Assembly: GCA_947175035.1 (NCBI GenBank)
Contig: CAMWLG010000009.1
Span: 1-64,000 of the forward strand
Direction of reading: 5' to 3'
Source: an uncultured Lachnospiraceae bacterium
GTDB lineage: Bacteria; Bacillota; Clostridia; Lachnospirales; Lachnospiraceae
DNA: 64,000 bases
The notes under the pieces were generated by a model, which was not told the origin of the DNA, did no database searches, and saw only the letters and a program-made list of their open reading frames with translations. The translations under genes and the position numbers were made by a program. Positions 27,384-35,315 of the stretch are shown piece after piece (position 1 is the stretch's first letter; every line of letters begins with the position of its first letter).

Positions 27384-28409
27384 TCAAACCAAAGTAACAC
27401 CCTTTGCTCCTGCCTCGCATTGACCCACCACATAGGCGCTCTCGCCCGCCGCCTGAATCGCCGAGACCGTTTTGTCCACATCAGCGGGAGCCACAGCCAG
27501 CACCATGCCAAGCCCCATATTATATGTATTGTACATCATCTGTTCTGATATATTTCCCTTTTGCTGCAACAGTTTAAAAATCGCCGGCACCTCGTAGCTT
27601 TCCTTCTTGATCACTGCGTTGATGCCGTCAGGGAGCATTCTGGGAATATTCTCATAGAAGCCCCCGCCCGTGATATGGCTGCATCCTTTCACGACCACTC
27701 CCGCATCCTTGATTGACTTCAGTGCCTTCACATAGATTCTGGTAGGTGTGAGCAATGCCTCCCCCAGAGTCTTGCCCAGCTCGTCATAATAAGTGTCAAG
27801 ACTTTCCTTTGTCATCTCAAACACCTTGCGCACCAACGAAAAACCATTGGAATGTACACCCGAGGAAGCGATGCCAATCAGCACATCCCCCTCCTTAATC
27901 CCCTCGCCGGTGATCAAATCCTTTCTGTCAGCCACACCCACGGCAAAACCTGCCAGATCATACTCATCCTCCGGCATAAGTCCCGGATGCTCCGCAGTCT
28001 CTCCGCCAATCAACGCGGCTCCTGCCTGCTTACACCCCTCAGCAACCCCCTTTACAATCGAGGCGATTTTCTCAGGGTAATTCTTCCCACAGGCGATATA
28101 ATCCAGGAAAAACAAAGGTTCACCGCCCGCACATGCCACATCATTCACACACATGGCCACACAGTCGATTCCCACCGTGTCATGCCGATCCATGAGAAAA
28201 GCCAGCTTGATCTTAGTACCCACGCCATCCGTGCCGGACAAGAGAACCGGCTCCTCCATATTTTTGATGGCACTCATGGAGAATGCCCCGGAGAAACCGC
28301 CCAATCCACCCAATACCTCAGGGCGCATGGTTCCCTTCACATGCTCCTTCATCAACTCCACAGCCTGATAACCGGCCTCGATATCTACTCCCGCGTTCTT
28401 ATAATCCAT
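27384..28409 (-). CDS. purM: phosphoribosylformylglycinamidine cyclo-ligase
   Basis: The 341-residue AIR synthetase closes FGAM to AIR with ATP. Family marks are [59 protein letters not shown] and [28 protein letters not shown] precedes ATG at 28409, so the 51 extra codons of the ORF track are dropped. It lies 64 bases after purE. Confidence 0.97.
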   Translation of the reverse strand: MDYKNAGVDIEAGYQAVELMKEHVKGTMRPEVLGGLGGFSGAFSMSAIKNMEEPVLLSGTDGVGTKIKLAFLMDRHDTVGIDCVAMCVNDVACAGGEPLFFLDYIACGKNYPEKIASIVKGVAEGCKQAGAALIGGETAEHPGLMPEDEYDLAGFAVGVADRKDLITGEGIKEGDVLIGIASSGVHSNGFSLVRKVFEMTKESLDTYYDELGKTLGEALLTPTRIYVKALKSIKDAGVVVKGCSHITGGGFYENIPRMLPDGINAVIKKESYEVPAIFKLLQQKGNISEQMMYNTYNMGLGMVLAVAPADVDKTVSAIQAAGESAYVVGQCEAGAKGVTLV

Positions 28410-28473
28410 TGTCGCTCTCCTCAATATTTGCCTGTTTGCTTGTCTTTTGACTCTATTTTCCCACTCTTTTGTA

Positions 28474-29028
28474 TTACTTCTTCTGACTCTCCATATAGGC
28501 CTTATAGCCCACCTCCTGCAGCTTGGCATCCTTATCCATGACCTGTTGCTGCAGCTTGGCACTGTAATCCTTCAACCTCTGCAAAAGTGATTCGTCCGAG
28601 GTCGCAAGAATCTTGGCCGCCAGAAGGCCCGCATTGGCGCCGCCGTTGATCGCCACGGTTGCCACCGGGATACCGGAGGGCATCTGTACTATGGAATAGA
28701 GGGAATCACGGCCTCCCAATGACGTGGTATGCATGGGAATCCCAATCACAGGCATGGGAAATATTGCCGCGCACATCCCCGGCAAATGCGCCGCCATACC
28801 TGCCCCCGCGATAATCACCTTAAACCCCTTCTCCTCCGCGGTCTTTGCATACTCAAAAAATACATCCGGCTCCCTGTGGGCGCTGATAATGGTCATCTCA
28901 TAAGGGACGCCCAGCTCCTCCAGGATATCCGCCGCTTTCGACATAACAGGCATATCCGAGTCACTGCCCATCACGATCCCAACCTTGCCAACGGTTCCGT
29001 TCAAAGCCTTGTTCGCTGAATCCGCCAT
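28474..29028 (-). CDS. purE: 5-(carboxyamino)imidazole ribonucleotide mutase
   Basis: The 184-residue product has the PurE motifs [24 protein letters not shown] and [17 protein letters not shown], and belongs to class I. In bacteria this enzyme converts N5-CAIR to CAIR and normally works with PurK, which is not in this window. GAGGAGGATATC before ATG fixes the start at 29028. It is the first gene of the purE-M-N-D operon, behind a leader with a long hairpin. Confidence 0.95.
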   Translation of the reverse strand: MADSANKALNGTVGKVGIVMGSDSDMPVMSKAADILEELGVPYEMTIISAHREPDVFFEYAKTAEEKGFKVIIAGAGMAAHLPGMCAAIFPMPVIGIPMHTTSLGGRDSLYSIVQMPSGIPVATVAINGGANAGLLAAKILATSDESLLQRLKDYSAKLQQQVMDKDAKLQEVGYKAYMESQKK

Positions 29029-29071
29029 GATATCCTCCTCATATTTCTCAATCATATTTTCGTACAAAAAT

Positions 29072-29122
29072 AAACCAGATATAATGGTAGGACATCTATA
29101 TCCACACCACTATATCTAGTTT
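29072..29122 (-). promoter_or_regulatory. 17-bp hairpin in the purE leader
   Basis: The arms AAACTAGATATAGTGGT and ACCATTATATCTGGTTT pair over all 17 positions in RNA (15 Watson-Crick, two G-U) around a 17-base loop. A possible promoter TTGCAT-17-TAAACT lies just upstream on the minus strand, so the hairpin would begin near the 5' end of the transcript. It has no U-tract, and I do not recognise a known purine, PRPP or ZTP riboswitch core. It could also be a protein operator. Confidence 0.6.
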
Positions 29123-29186
29123 ACTAAAAATATATCTTGTATGCAAGGCTTATCTGAAAAAAAATACAGAAAATTAAGTTTTGGGA

Positions 29187-29603
29187 TTAAATTTTTGTAT
29201 TAATCTTTTTTACAATCGTCAAACAATTTTTCCCCTCTATATATTCATACGACACTTTATCCATCGTCTTTCTCACCAGATAGATGCCTAAGCCTCCGGG
29301 AGGACGCTCCCCGGCGGGCAGTGTCACATCGGGTTCTTCCCGCTCCAATGGATTGTAAGGGATGCCATTGTCCACAAAAATCATTCCCACCTGGGAATCG
29401 TCCAGTCCGCATCGAATCTCCACGTTCCGTGCCCCGCTGTGAATACATAGATTGGAATACAATTCATCCACTGCCACCAAGAGCTTTGCCCTGTCCCCCT
29501 CCGCCACGTTCCCTTCTATTAGATAGCGCTCCACCGCTTCCAGCACTTGGGGCATACTGTCAATGTTTGGCTTGCCCGCATAAATCTCTACCGTATTGCC
29601 CAT
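29187..29603 (-). CDS. RsbW/SpoIIAB-like anti-sigma factor kinase
   Basis: The 138-residue protein carries a GHKL ATPase fold: N box in LLVAVDELYSNLCIHS, G1 box VDNGIPYNPL and G2 box GGLGIYLVRKTMD. Such proteins bind a sigma factor and phosphorylate a STAS partner. It starts after GGGGGGAGGAT and lies 19 bases after the STAS gene. No sigma factor gene follows, so the partner is unclear. It is the last gene of the 29-35 kb cluster; no clear terminator follows. Confidence 0.88.
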   Translation of the reverse strand: MGNTVEIYAGKPNIDSMPQVLEAVERYLIEGNVAEGDRAKLLVAVDELYSNLCIHSGARNVEIRCGLDDSQVGMIFVDNGIPYNPLEREEPDVTLPAGERPPGGLGIYLVRKTMDKVSYEYIEGKNCLTIVKKINTKI

Positions 29604-29622
29604 ATCCTCCCCCCGTCCATAC

Positions 29623-29922
29623 TCATTCAATTGTCAATATCACATCAAACCCCGTAATCTTGAATACCTCAAGTACCTCCGGCCTGACATTTTGAATCTT
29701 CATATTACCATTCTTTGCCTGCATTTTCTTGGTTGCCGAGAGCAGCACGCGAAGCCCCGCCGACGAAACATACTCCAATTGCTCCATATCTATACTCAAA
29801 TCTGACACATCTGTCAACTCATTGTCTATCACCGCCTGCAGCTCGGGCGCCGTCGTGGTCTCCAATCTGCCGGATGGCTTGACAATCAATGTTGTCCCGT
29901 TTACTTCCCTTTCTATTTTCAT
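29623..29922 (-). CDS. STAS-domain anti-sigma factor antagonist
   Basis: The 99-residue protein is one STAS domain: MKIEREVNGTTLIVKPSGRLETTTAPELQ, then DLSIDMEQLEYVSSAGLRVLLSATKKM. The Ser in the SSAGLR loop is where the partner kinase normally phosphorylates. GGAGGAATT precedes ATG. Together with the RsbW-like kinase downstream it forms a partner-switch pair. It lies 42 bases after the 93-residue gene. Confidence 0.9.
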   Translation of the reverse strand: MKIEREVNGTTLIVKPSGRLETTTAPELQAVIDNELTDVSDLSIDMEQLEYVSSAGLRVLLSATKKMQAKNGNMKIQNVRPEVLEVFKITGFDVILTIE

Positions 29923-29964
29923 AATTCCTCCAATCCACCCGCCTCCCGGGCTGTCTGTTACCAA

Positions 29965-30246
29965 TTACAGACTGTCTCCGTCCTCCCATGCGGGTTTTCT
30001 CACAAACCCGATATGATAAGTCACCTTCTCCATCGTCAATTCATGTTCCCCGATCATATAGCGTCCAATCGTGATATCTTTTCCGAGGATGATCCCCTTC
30101 GGATAGTCATTCAAACAGCGGTTTAAAAGCGCTATCTGCTGTTCTTTTGACTGATCCGAAAGGGGATTGTTCGGATTGACGCTGCCCACGGGGACAAGCT
30201 TGACATAATGGATATCTGTCAATTCTGTCTTCTCCCGTTTATCCAT
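29965..30246 (-). CDS. hypothetical protein (93 aa) of the DUF2589 cluster
   Basis: A small soluble protein with no recognised domain. It contains HYVKLVPVGSVNPNNPL, a Gln/Glu-rich helix (SDQSKEQQIALLNRCLNDYPKGIILGKDITIGRYMIGEHELTMEKVTYHIGFVRKP) and no cysteine motif. It lies 28 bases after the first DUF2589 gene in the same direction. The ORF has good local codon use and a spacing consistent with operon membership. Confidence 0.65.
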   Translation of the reverse strand: MDKREKTELTDIHYVKLVPVGSVNPNNPLSDQSKEQQIALLNRCLNDYPKGIILGKDITIGRYMIGEHELTMEKVTYHIGFVRKPAWEDGDSL

Positions 30247-30274
30247 ACTCTCTCCGTCTCCTCATGCCCTGCCG

Positions 30275-31360
30275 TCAGCAGGACAAAGCCGTGCTGTACT
30301 CTTCCCTCTTGTCATAGAGTTCCTTTTCCACTGCATTCACCTTCATCTGCGCCACCACCGCACTGTTCTGCGCGCTTACCATAGCGCTATACTTCGCCCC
30401 GGTTGTGGTGACATAGGAATCCACGGAATTATCATCCTTCAATCCCTGCAATGCAAAATCCTGAGAAAGTGCGGACGCACCGGAAGCGCTTTCTGTACTT
30501 TCGGCGGAGTCCGCAAGCATGGAGATGACATCTCCCACCTGATTCTGGAAATCAGCCCAGCTCTGCATCAGCGAATCATATTCCTGCTGATTCTCCTCGG
30601 TGGCGCTGTCCATCAGGGACGCAACCTTCGTGCTGTACAGATTCTGCTGCGACGCGGCACACTTCTTGAATACCATCAGGCGATCTTCCAGATTACTCTT
30701 CGCCGCGTTCAGTCTGGCCTCGATGCCGGATATCTCGCCGCGCAGTTTCTTGAGTTTCTCCGCCTTTGCGCGCGCTGAATTTGATAGTTCCTGACCGTCT
30801 GCACCCTTCAAAGTGCTGCCCACCAGCTCAGGCGCCACGTTTGCCGCCATCATGTCGAGCACTCTCGCCAGACCTTCCGGCGTGCCGTGGTTGGTCGCTC
30901 TCACATCCACATGGTACTTGGCCGAATTGTCGGAACTTCTGGTGTTCTCCTGATGTACACTGACACTTCCACTGATGCTGACCTTGATAGGGCCGATTCC
31001 CAGAGAGCCGGTCAGGCTTGCGCCGACATCCAGCGACTGCTGGGACTTCTCGCTCTGTTTCACCTCCATATCAAAGAGGATGTTTACCTCATCCACCTGG
31101 ATATTCGGTATCGGAACGATTGCCAGCATAGGTACGGCCACCTTCATCTCGTCGAGATTGCTGGTGCCGTCCTCATTTATGCTGCGCTTCTGGTAAGCAA
31201 ATGCGACTGTTCGCAGTTTTCCATTGCCGTCAAAGCCCACACGGTTGATAAAATCCGCCGTGGAATTGGCCAGCATAGTGCTTGCATCCGCTACTGCAGT
31301 AAGGGGGCCGCCGATCAACTGCCCCATATCCAATCCCGCAAATTGTTCTGCAACTGCCAT
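30275..31360 (-). CDS. DUF2589 protein, long form (361 aa)
   Basis: Residues about 1-180 carry the DUF2589 pattern: MAVAEQFAGLDMGQLIGGPLTAVADAS and the core VAVPMLAIVPIPNIQVDEVNILFDMEVKQ, then beta strands (IGPIKVSISGSVSVHQENTRSSDNSAKYHVDVRA). Residues about 215-265 form a coiled coil (AKAEKLKKLRGEISGIEARLNAAKSNLEDR) and a Ser/Ala-rich helical tail follows. There is no signal peptide. AGGAAAGGAGGTGAAG precedes ATG. A second, diverged DUF2589 gene lies just upstream. The family has no known function. Confidence 0.88.
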   Translation of the reverse strand: MAVAEQFAGLDMGQLIGGPLTAVADASTMLANSTADFINRVGFDGNGKLRTVAFAYQKRSINEDGTSNLDEMKVAVPMLAIVPIPNIQVDEVNILFDMEVKQSEKSQQSLDVGASLTGSLGIGPIKVSISGSVSVHQENTRSSDNSAKYHVDVRATNHGTPEGLARVLDMMAANVAPELVGSTLKGADGQELSNSARAKAEKLKKLRGEISGIEARLNAAKSNLEDRLMVFKKCAASQQNLYSTKVASLMDSATEENQQEYDSLMQSWADFQNQVGDVISMLADSAESTESASGASALSQDFALQGLKDDNSVDSYVTTTGAKYSAMVSAQNSAVVAQMKVNAVEKELYDKREEYSTALSC

Positions 31361-31378
31361 AATGCTTCACCTCCTTTC

Positions 31379-31627
31379 CTAATATGATTTATTCTTAAAG
31401 CTTGCCAATTTCCTGGCAAACGCTCTAAGCAAAGTAAATAACCTGCTATGTCTTCGAACGGGCGGCTCCACCTTAGTCAAGGTGATCTTTTCCACCCAGA
31501 GCACATCACCTGTCAATTCGCTCTCCATAAGCAGGCGGTAATTCAGCTCATTCTTTAGACGAGTGACATCCGCCTCCACCAGTTGTTGTATCGTGGACGG
31601 ATCACTTGTAGTCATTCTCAAGTCCAT
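31379..31627 (-). CDS. hypothetical protein (82 aa) between the two DUF2589 genes
   Basis: A small basic protein (STIQQLVEADVTRLKNELNYRLLMESELTGDVLWVEKITLTKVEPPVRRHSRLFTLLRAFARKLASFKNKSY) with a helical N-terminus and a strongly basic C-terminus that may touch membranes or nucleic acid. Its start overlaps the last 26 bases of the upstream DUF2589 gene, and AAGGAG lies seven bases before ATG. This overlap suggests coupled translation with that gene. Confidence 0.65.
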   Translation of the reverse strand: MDLRMTTSDPSTIQQLVEADVTRLKNELNYRLLMESELTGDVLWVEKITLTKVEPPVRRHSRLFTLLRAFARKLASFKNKSY

Positions 31628-32468
31628 ACAGAATCTCCTTGTTGATAATCTGCTCCTGATATTCCATAATGCGGTTGATAATATTGGACTGTGCCATCAG
31701 ATATCTCTCCTTGTCAAAGTCATAGGTATCCTCCTCAAAGGCATCCATACTAATCTGATGCAGCCGCTCCTGTTCGGCAATCATATCTGCGATTCTCTGG
31801 TGCAGCTGTTTGAGCTTGCCAATCTTGACCCGAAGCCGCTTGGTCTCCTGTATGAGAGCCTTCTGTTCCTCATTGCCAAGGTCGCCGTTGTCGACAACAG
31901 GCGTGGTATCCAACTTCTTCGTCACCTGATTGGTGCTTAAGCTGTCCGTGAGCCGCATGATCCCCTCTGTCGCCGGAATGGAGGAAACCTTTAGTTTATA
32001 AGAAACCTTGGGCAAAAAGTCACTATCCCGCTGAGAAGGGGAACAGATGCGGGCATTGATCTTGGCTTCTCCCGTCTCCTGATTCGTCACCGCCTTCACT
32101 TCCGTGGAAAAGTCAATCTCCGCCTTCTCCACATTCAGATTGGTCATGGGTACAATCGATAACAGCGGCACCTGTAATTGCAGATTGTCAACGCTATAGC
32201 CCTCCTCCGCCTCCGCCCGCACCTGGTCATAGGCAATATTGATATTGTTCAGGTGAATGATTTCCTCCTGTCCGTTCTGTTTGGAGGTTCCCATGCTCCT
32301 GATCGCCTCCACAATATGCTCCCGCAGCTGTTGATTGGATTTTGCCAATGCGTGCAGCGGTGCAAATACCAAATCATCCAACAGGATAAAATCATTATCC
32401 ACGACACCTTCGCCTTTTACCTCTTCCCCTGACAGATTATCTTCCCTTTTGTCCATTCCGTATGGCAT
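31602..32468 (-). CDS. DUF2589 protein, second divergent copy (288 aa)
   Basis: The DUF2589 core is visible at about 80-120: VDNLQLQVPLLSIVPMTNLNVEKAEIDFSTEVKAV, matching VPMLAIVPIPNIQVDEVNILFDMEVK of the other copy. The N-terminus (DFILLDDLVFAPLHALAKSNQQLREHIVEAIRSMG) resembles the helical start of the family. The C-terminus is helical with a coiled coil (ALIQETKRLRVKIGKLKQLHQRIADMIAEQERLHQISM). AAGGAGGCTCAT precedes ATG. Two such proteins in one operon may form a hetero-oligomer, which is inference. Confidence 0.82.
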   Translation of the reverse strand: MPYGMDKREDNLSGEEVKGEGVVDNDFILLDDLVFAPLHALAKSNQQLREHIVEAIRSMGTSKQNGQEEIIHLNNINIAYDQVRAEAEEGYSVDNLQLQVPLLSIVPMTNLNVEKAEIDFSTEVKAVTNQETGEAKINARICSPSQRDSDFLPKVSYKLKVSSIPATEGIMRLTDSLSTNQVTKKLDTTPVVDNGDLGNEEQKALIQETKRLRVKIGKLKQLHQRIADMIAEQERLHQISMDAFEEDTYDFDKERYLMAQSNIINRIMEYQEQIINKEILYGLENDYK

Positions 32469-32503
32469 ATGAGCCTCCTTATATTGCTGTTTTTACATGA
32501 TAC

Positions 32504-33181
32504 TTAACCCAAGAATAATGCTCTTTCCTCTTCTCTTCTTCGAACCAGCCCTGCCAGCACCTTGCCGCCACCCTTGTTGTAGTCCAATATTTTCTCGGCA
32601 ATCTCCGCGGCACTCCTGCCCGTCACCAGCTTTTGAAGGCTCCCCGCCCCACAGTTGTAACAAAAAGAGGTCAGGGCATCAAATTGATTCTGGTTGGGCT
32701 GAAATGTCAATTTTCCATTTTGTATGCATTGGTTGACACTGTCTGCGTACTTTGCGAGATCCTTCTGCAAGAGCTCCTTTGCCGCCTCCTTGGAAGGCAG
32801 GGTATCCCCTGGATTGACGCCCGCGGTATGCCCATATCCGATTGTCCACACACCCGCCGGACATTTGTAGGCCTCCAGACGGCATCCCTCGTATTTTGCC
32901 ACCAATTCCACACCCTTGGCAGATATCTGCATCTTGGTTCCGGGTGGGGGAGTTCCTTGGGCAATGGAAACCGCGTCCTTGCCCACAACCTTCAAATACT
33001 TTACATTGACTGGACTGTTGATGCACCTTGTTCTGTCGGTATTTTCATTGATCACTGCCCTGTCGCCGCTCACCGACTTTACAATCCACCTGTCATTCTT
33101 TACCCAGTCCGGCATCTCTTTTCCCGTGTAGTACACAGCACTTTGGGACAATGTTACAATATCTCCTTCTCTGATCTCCAT
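32504..33181 (-). CDS. GH24 lysozyme (phage-type endolysin) with N-terminal SH3-like part
   Basis: Residues about 85-225 are a glycoside hydrolase 24 muramidase: KGVELVAKYEGCRLEAYKCPAGVWTIGYGHTAGVNPGD and the helical end NQFDALTSFCYNCGAGSL. The catalytic Glu (in YEGCR) and Thr (in WTIGYG) are spaced as in T4 lysozyme, with Cys in place of Asp. Residues 1 to about 65 (MEIREGDIVTLSQSAVYYTGKEMPDWVKNDRWIVKSVSGDRAVI) look like a small SH3 fold for wall binding. There is no signal peptide, so export would need a holin-like route or another carrier. It lies nine bases after the jacalin gene. Confidence 0.92.
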   Translation of the reverse strand: MEIREGDIVTLSQSAVYYTGKEMPDWVKNDRWIVKSVSGDRAVINENTDRTRCINSPVNVKYLKVVGKDAVSIAQGTPPPGTKMQISAKGVELVAKYEGCRLEAYKCPAGVWTIGYGHTAGVNPGDTLPSKEAAKELLQKDLAKYADSVNQCIQNGKLTFQPNQNQFDALTSFCYNCGAGSLQKLVTGRSAAEIAEKILDYNKGGGKVLAGLVRRREEERALFLG

Positions 33182-33190
33182 AAGCCCCTC

Positions 33191-33769
33191 CTACAACAGA
33201 CCGCCTTGACCGCCCATGTTGCCCAGGCCGCCCATCAGTCCCTTTATCATATCCGCATCCGCTTTCACATAGGACATGCCCAGACTCTCCACACACCCGT
33301 GTTTGTCAGTTATTAAGGCAGTTCCGACAAAACCCGCGAACGCAGCACCCTCGGGGATGGAGATGGAGAACGCCTTACCGCCATATGAACCAAAGGGTCC
33401 GTATTTCTTGCCATTGACAGTCTCGATCACCAATTTGCTGATTACCCGGTTGTCATAGTAATTTGCGTCAGACACTCCGGAGATGCTCTTGATATTGTCC
33501 CCGTCGTCCAACATGATCTTGTGTTCCGTACCGCCCTTGGGATTGCCATACACTGTTCCACTGCCGTCCGCATAAATGACGTATATCGCATCTACAATAC
33601 CGCCGCTGCGAACGGCCACTCCCCTTATCTCCTTATTGGAGACCTGGTCATCCTGTAAAGTGTCAAATTTTTTCTTTGTGGAAGAACCTGCTATCTGTGT
33701 GTACTCCGCCTTAATTCCTCCCAACATGTCACCAATAGCCCCCATTTTGTCCATATTATTCTTTCCCAT
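33191..33769 (-). CDS. jacalin-type lectin domain protein (192 aa)
   Basis: The centre, about 45-160, follows the jacalin pattern closely: IRGVAVRSGGIVDAIYVIYADGSGTVYG, NIKSISGVSDANYYDNRVISKLVIETVNGKKYGPFGSYGGKAFSI, AGFVGTALITDKHGCVESLGMSY. Jacalin domains bind sugars by a beta-prism fold. The C-terminus is Gly/Met-rich (GLMGGLGNMGGQGGLL). There is no signal peptide. ATG at 33769 is preferred because AAAGGAGTATAGG precedes it; the ORF track start 13 codons upstream has no site. It lies between amidase and lysozyme genes. Confidence 0.85.
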   Translation of the reverse strand: MGKNNMDKMGAIGDMLGGIKAEYTQIAGSSTKKKFDTLQDDQVSNKEIRGVAVRSGGIVDAIYVIYADGSGTVYGNPKGGTEHKIMLDDGDNIKSISGVSDANYYDNRVISKLVIETVNGKKYGPFGSYGGKAFSISIPEGAAFAGFVGTALITDKHGCVESLGMSYVKADADMIKGLMGGLGNMGGQGGLL

Positions 33770-33808
33770 AATCCTATACTCCTTTACTCCTTTCTGAAGT
33801 GTTTCCAT

Positions 33809-34390
33809 TTATTGAGCTGAATCCTTTTCCATGGCCGCTGCAACCGCCTGACGAAAACCGTCCATCGTATAGCCGCATTGCATTCCGTTCCACAGGTGAT
33901 CCGGGTCAGCATGTCCCGACGCCATCCCGCGGTTATGTCCCTCCTTGTGGCTGATAATCACTCCATCCTGCAATGGATTCAGGTGATATTGCCTGCAGAG
34001 CCATGCAAACAATTCCACTGCGGTGTCATAGGTGCGCTTCACCACCGCCATCGCTGCCTCCCTGTCCGAGCAGGTAAATCCGGCGCCGCCTGTATACTTG
34101 ATACATCCGGGCTCACACATCTCCACGCCAATATGGGTATTGTTGCCCGAACCACCACAATGGGGCGCACGATAATCCCACGGCAGGGTTTGAAAGACCA
34201 CCCCACTGTTGCCATCGATGAAGCCGTGAATACAGGCACGAGTGTAATCAGGTTTGTCCCACTGCTTGATAAACACCTGTGCATTGGGCTGCGGACACCC
34301 CACGCTGTGAAGCATCAGTCCTTTGACTTCAATCTTTTTCCCTTTTGTGTAATAGGGATTTTGTGTTAAAAAACTTTGTACAATTTCCAT
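33809..34390 (-). CDS. N-acetylmuramoyl-L-alanine amidase (Amidase_2/PGRP fold)
   Basis: The 193-residue protein has the zinc amidase pattern: KGLMLHSVGCPQPNAQVFIKQWDKPDYTRACIHGFID (first His ligand), GVVFQTLPWDYRAPHCGGSGNNTHIGVEMCEPG, and ISHKEGHNRGMASGHADPDHLW (final His/Asp region). It cleaves the peptide from muramic acid in peptidoglycan. There is no signal peptide or wall-binding repeat, as in phage endolysins. GAGGAGGAAAGTAC precedes ATG. It follows the 23-bp repeats and precedes the jacalin gene by 39 bases. Confidence 0.92.
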   Translation of the reverse strand: MEIVQSFLTQNPYYTKGKKIEVKGLMLHSVGCPQPNAQVFIKQWDKPDYTRACIHGFIDGNSGVVFQTLPWDYRAPHCGGSGNNTHIGVEMCEPGCIKYTGGAGFTCSDREAAMAVVKRTYDTAVELFAWLCRQYHLNPLQDGVIISHKEGHNRGMASGHADPDHLWNGMQCGYTMDGFRQAVAAAMEKDSAQ

Positions 34391-34416
34391 GTACTTTCCT
34401 CCTCTTTATTTTTTTA

Positions 34417-34485
34417 TTGAAACGCGTAGCGGTTTCAATTTGGAACGCGTAGCAGTTTCAATTTGGAACGCAACGCGGTTTCAAT
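34417..34485. repeat. three 23-bp tandem repeats, each an imperfect dyad
   Basis: Units TTGAAACGCGTAGCGGTTTCAAT, TTGGAACGCGTAGCAGTTTCAAT and TTGGAACGCAACGCGGTTTCAAT follow directly at 34417, 34440 and 34463. Each unit is palindromic at its ends (TTGAAAC/GTTTCAA). They lie between the LytTR regulator and the amidase, and the last five bases overlap the regulator's end. A 23-bp period is about two helical turns. They may be regulator binding sites or an RNA hairpin array. Confidence 0.85.
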
Positions 34486-35152
34486 CGATTTCCTTCGGTG
34501 TGTTCATCAGACGCTCTTTGACCGCCATATACTTTTTCACCGGAATCTGAAGCTGCTCTCCATTGTCTAATTCCACAAAACAACGGGCAACCTTATACAC
34601 ATGAGCTGTATTGATAATAAAGCCCCTATGTATCCTGACGAAGGAATCCGACAACGACTTTTCCCAAGAACTTAGATTACCAACGGTTTCAATTACCTCG
34701 TTTCGGCAATGCCATCTCGTGTGATTATGACCCGCTTCCAGATAGAACACATCCATTTCATCCACCAGGTAACAATGTTCTCTTGCATCCCGCAACTCAT
34801 ATTTCTTCCCTGACAGCTTCTCCGAGATATGAAGCAATGCCACCTTGATCCCTTGTTCCCCACAGGTCAACATCACGGAAGCTACACACATTTTTTCTTT
34901 TTTCCGGAAGCTTTCCGTGGTTGTCAACAATCGAAAGGTTCCCACAACCGTCACATACTGCCCTGACTGTAACGCGACCTTGTACCGGTTATGCACTATT
35001 TGATACTTCTGCCTCTCACGCCTGCTATTCTCATTCGGTCGCAGAACATTGTTCCCCAACACAAAACAAGTCTCCGTGTAGAATTTCTTTTCCTGCTGAT
35101 AATAAAGCTCAATCCCCCTCTTTGCCGATTCAATCATCTTTTCCTGCCGCAT
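34481..35152 (-). CDS. LytTR-family transcriptional regulator
   Basis: The C-terminal 100 residues are a LytTR DNA-binding domain (HCYLVDEMDVFYLEAGHNHTRWHCRNEVIETVGNLSSWEKSL, FVRIHRGFIINTAHVYKV). LytTR domains bind direct repeats and often control cell-wall genes. The first 120 residues are an unassigned sensor-like domain rather than a receiver, so it is not a standard two-component regulator. GGAGATATTAA precedes ATG. It is the first gene of the amidase-lectin-lysozyme-DUF2589 cluster, in front of the 23-bp repeats. Confidence 0.9.
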   Translation of the reverse strand: MRQEKMIESAKRGIELYYQQEKKFYTETCFVLGNNVLRPNENSRRERQKYQIVHNRYKVALQSGQYVTVVGTFRLLTTTESFRKKEKMCVASVMLTCGEQGIKVALLHISEKLSGKKYELRDAREHCYLVDEMDVFYLEAGHNHTRWHCRNEVIETVGNLSSWEKSLSDSFVRIHRGFIINTAHVYKVARCFVELDNGEQLQIPVKKYMAVKERLMNTPKEID

Positions 35153-35200
35153 TTAATATCTCCTCTATTTGGCATTTGCTTTTTCTGTCGTTCTTTGTCA

Positions 35201-35229
35201 AATATAGTGAAATAATATTAATGTCGCAA
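35201..35229 (-). promoter_or_regulatory. promoter of the LytTR cluster
   Basis: TTGCGA (35224-35229) and TATATT (35201-35206) are 17 bases apart on the minus strand, about 50 bases before the LytTR start. The rest of 35230-35315 holds no other recognised feature. Confidence 0.55.
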
Positions 35230-35315
35230 TATATCCGTCTTTTTGACCACTAAGACGGTTTGATTAACCGATTTTAGAAGCTCCCCTGCCATAAAAGAGG
35301 GCATAAATAGGGCAC

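Noticed and set aside
29072-29122. Known purine riboswitch at purE
   Set aside because: The conserved core bases of the purine aptamer are not present; only a long hairpin is seen.
34417-34485. CRISPR array, because units end in GTTTCAAT
   Set aside because: The units are 23 bp and follow directly with no spacers, and no cas gene is near.
29187-35152. Prophage
   Set aside because: Lysozyme and amidase are phage-like, but there are no capsid, portal, tail, terminase or integrase genes.
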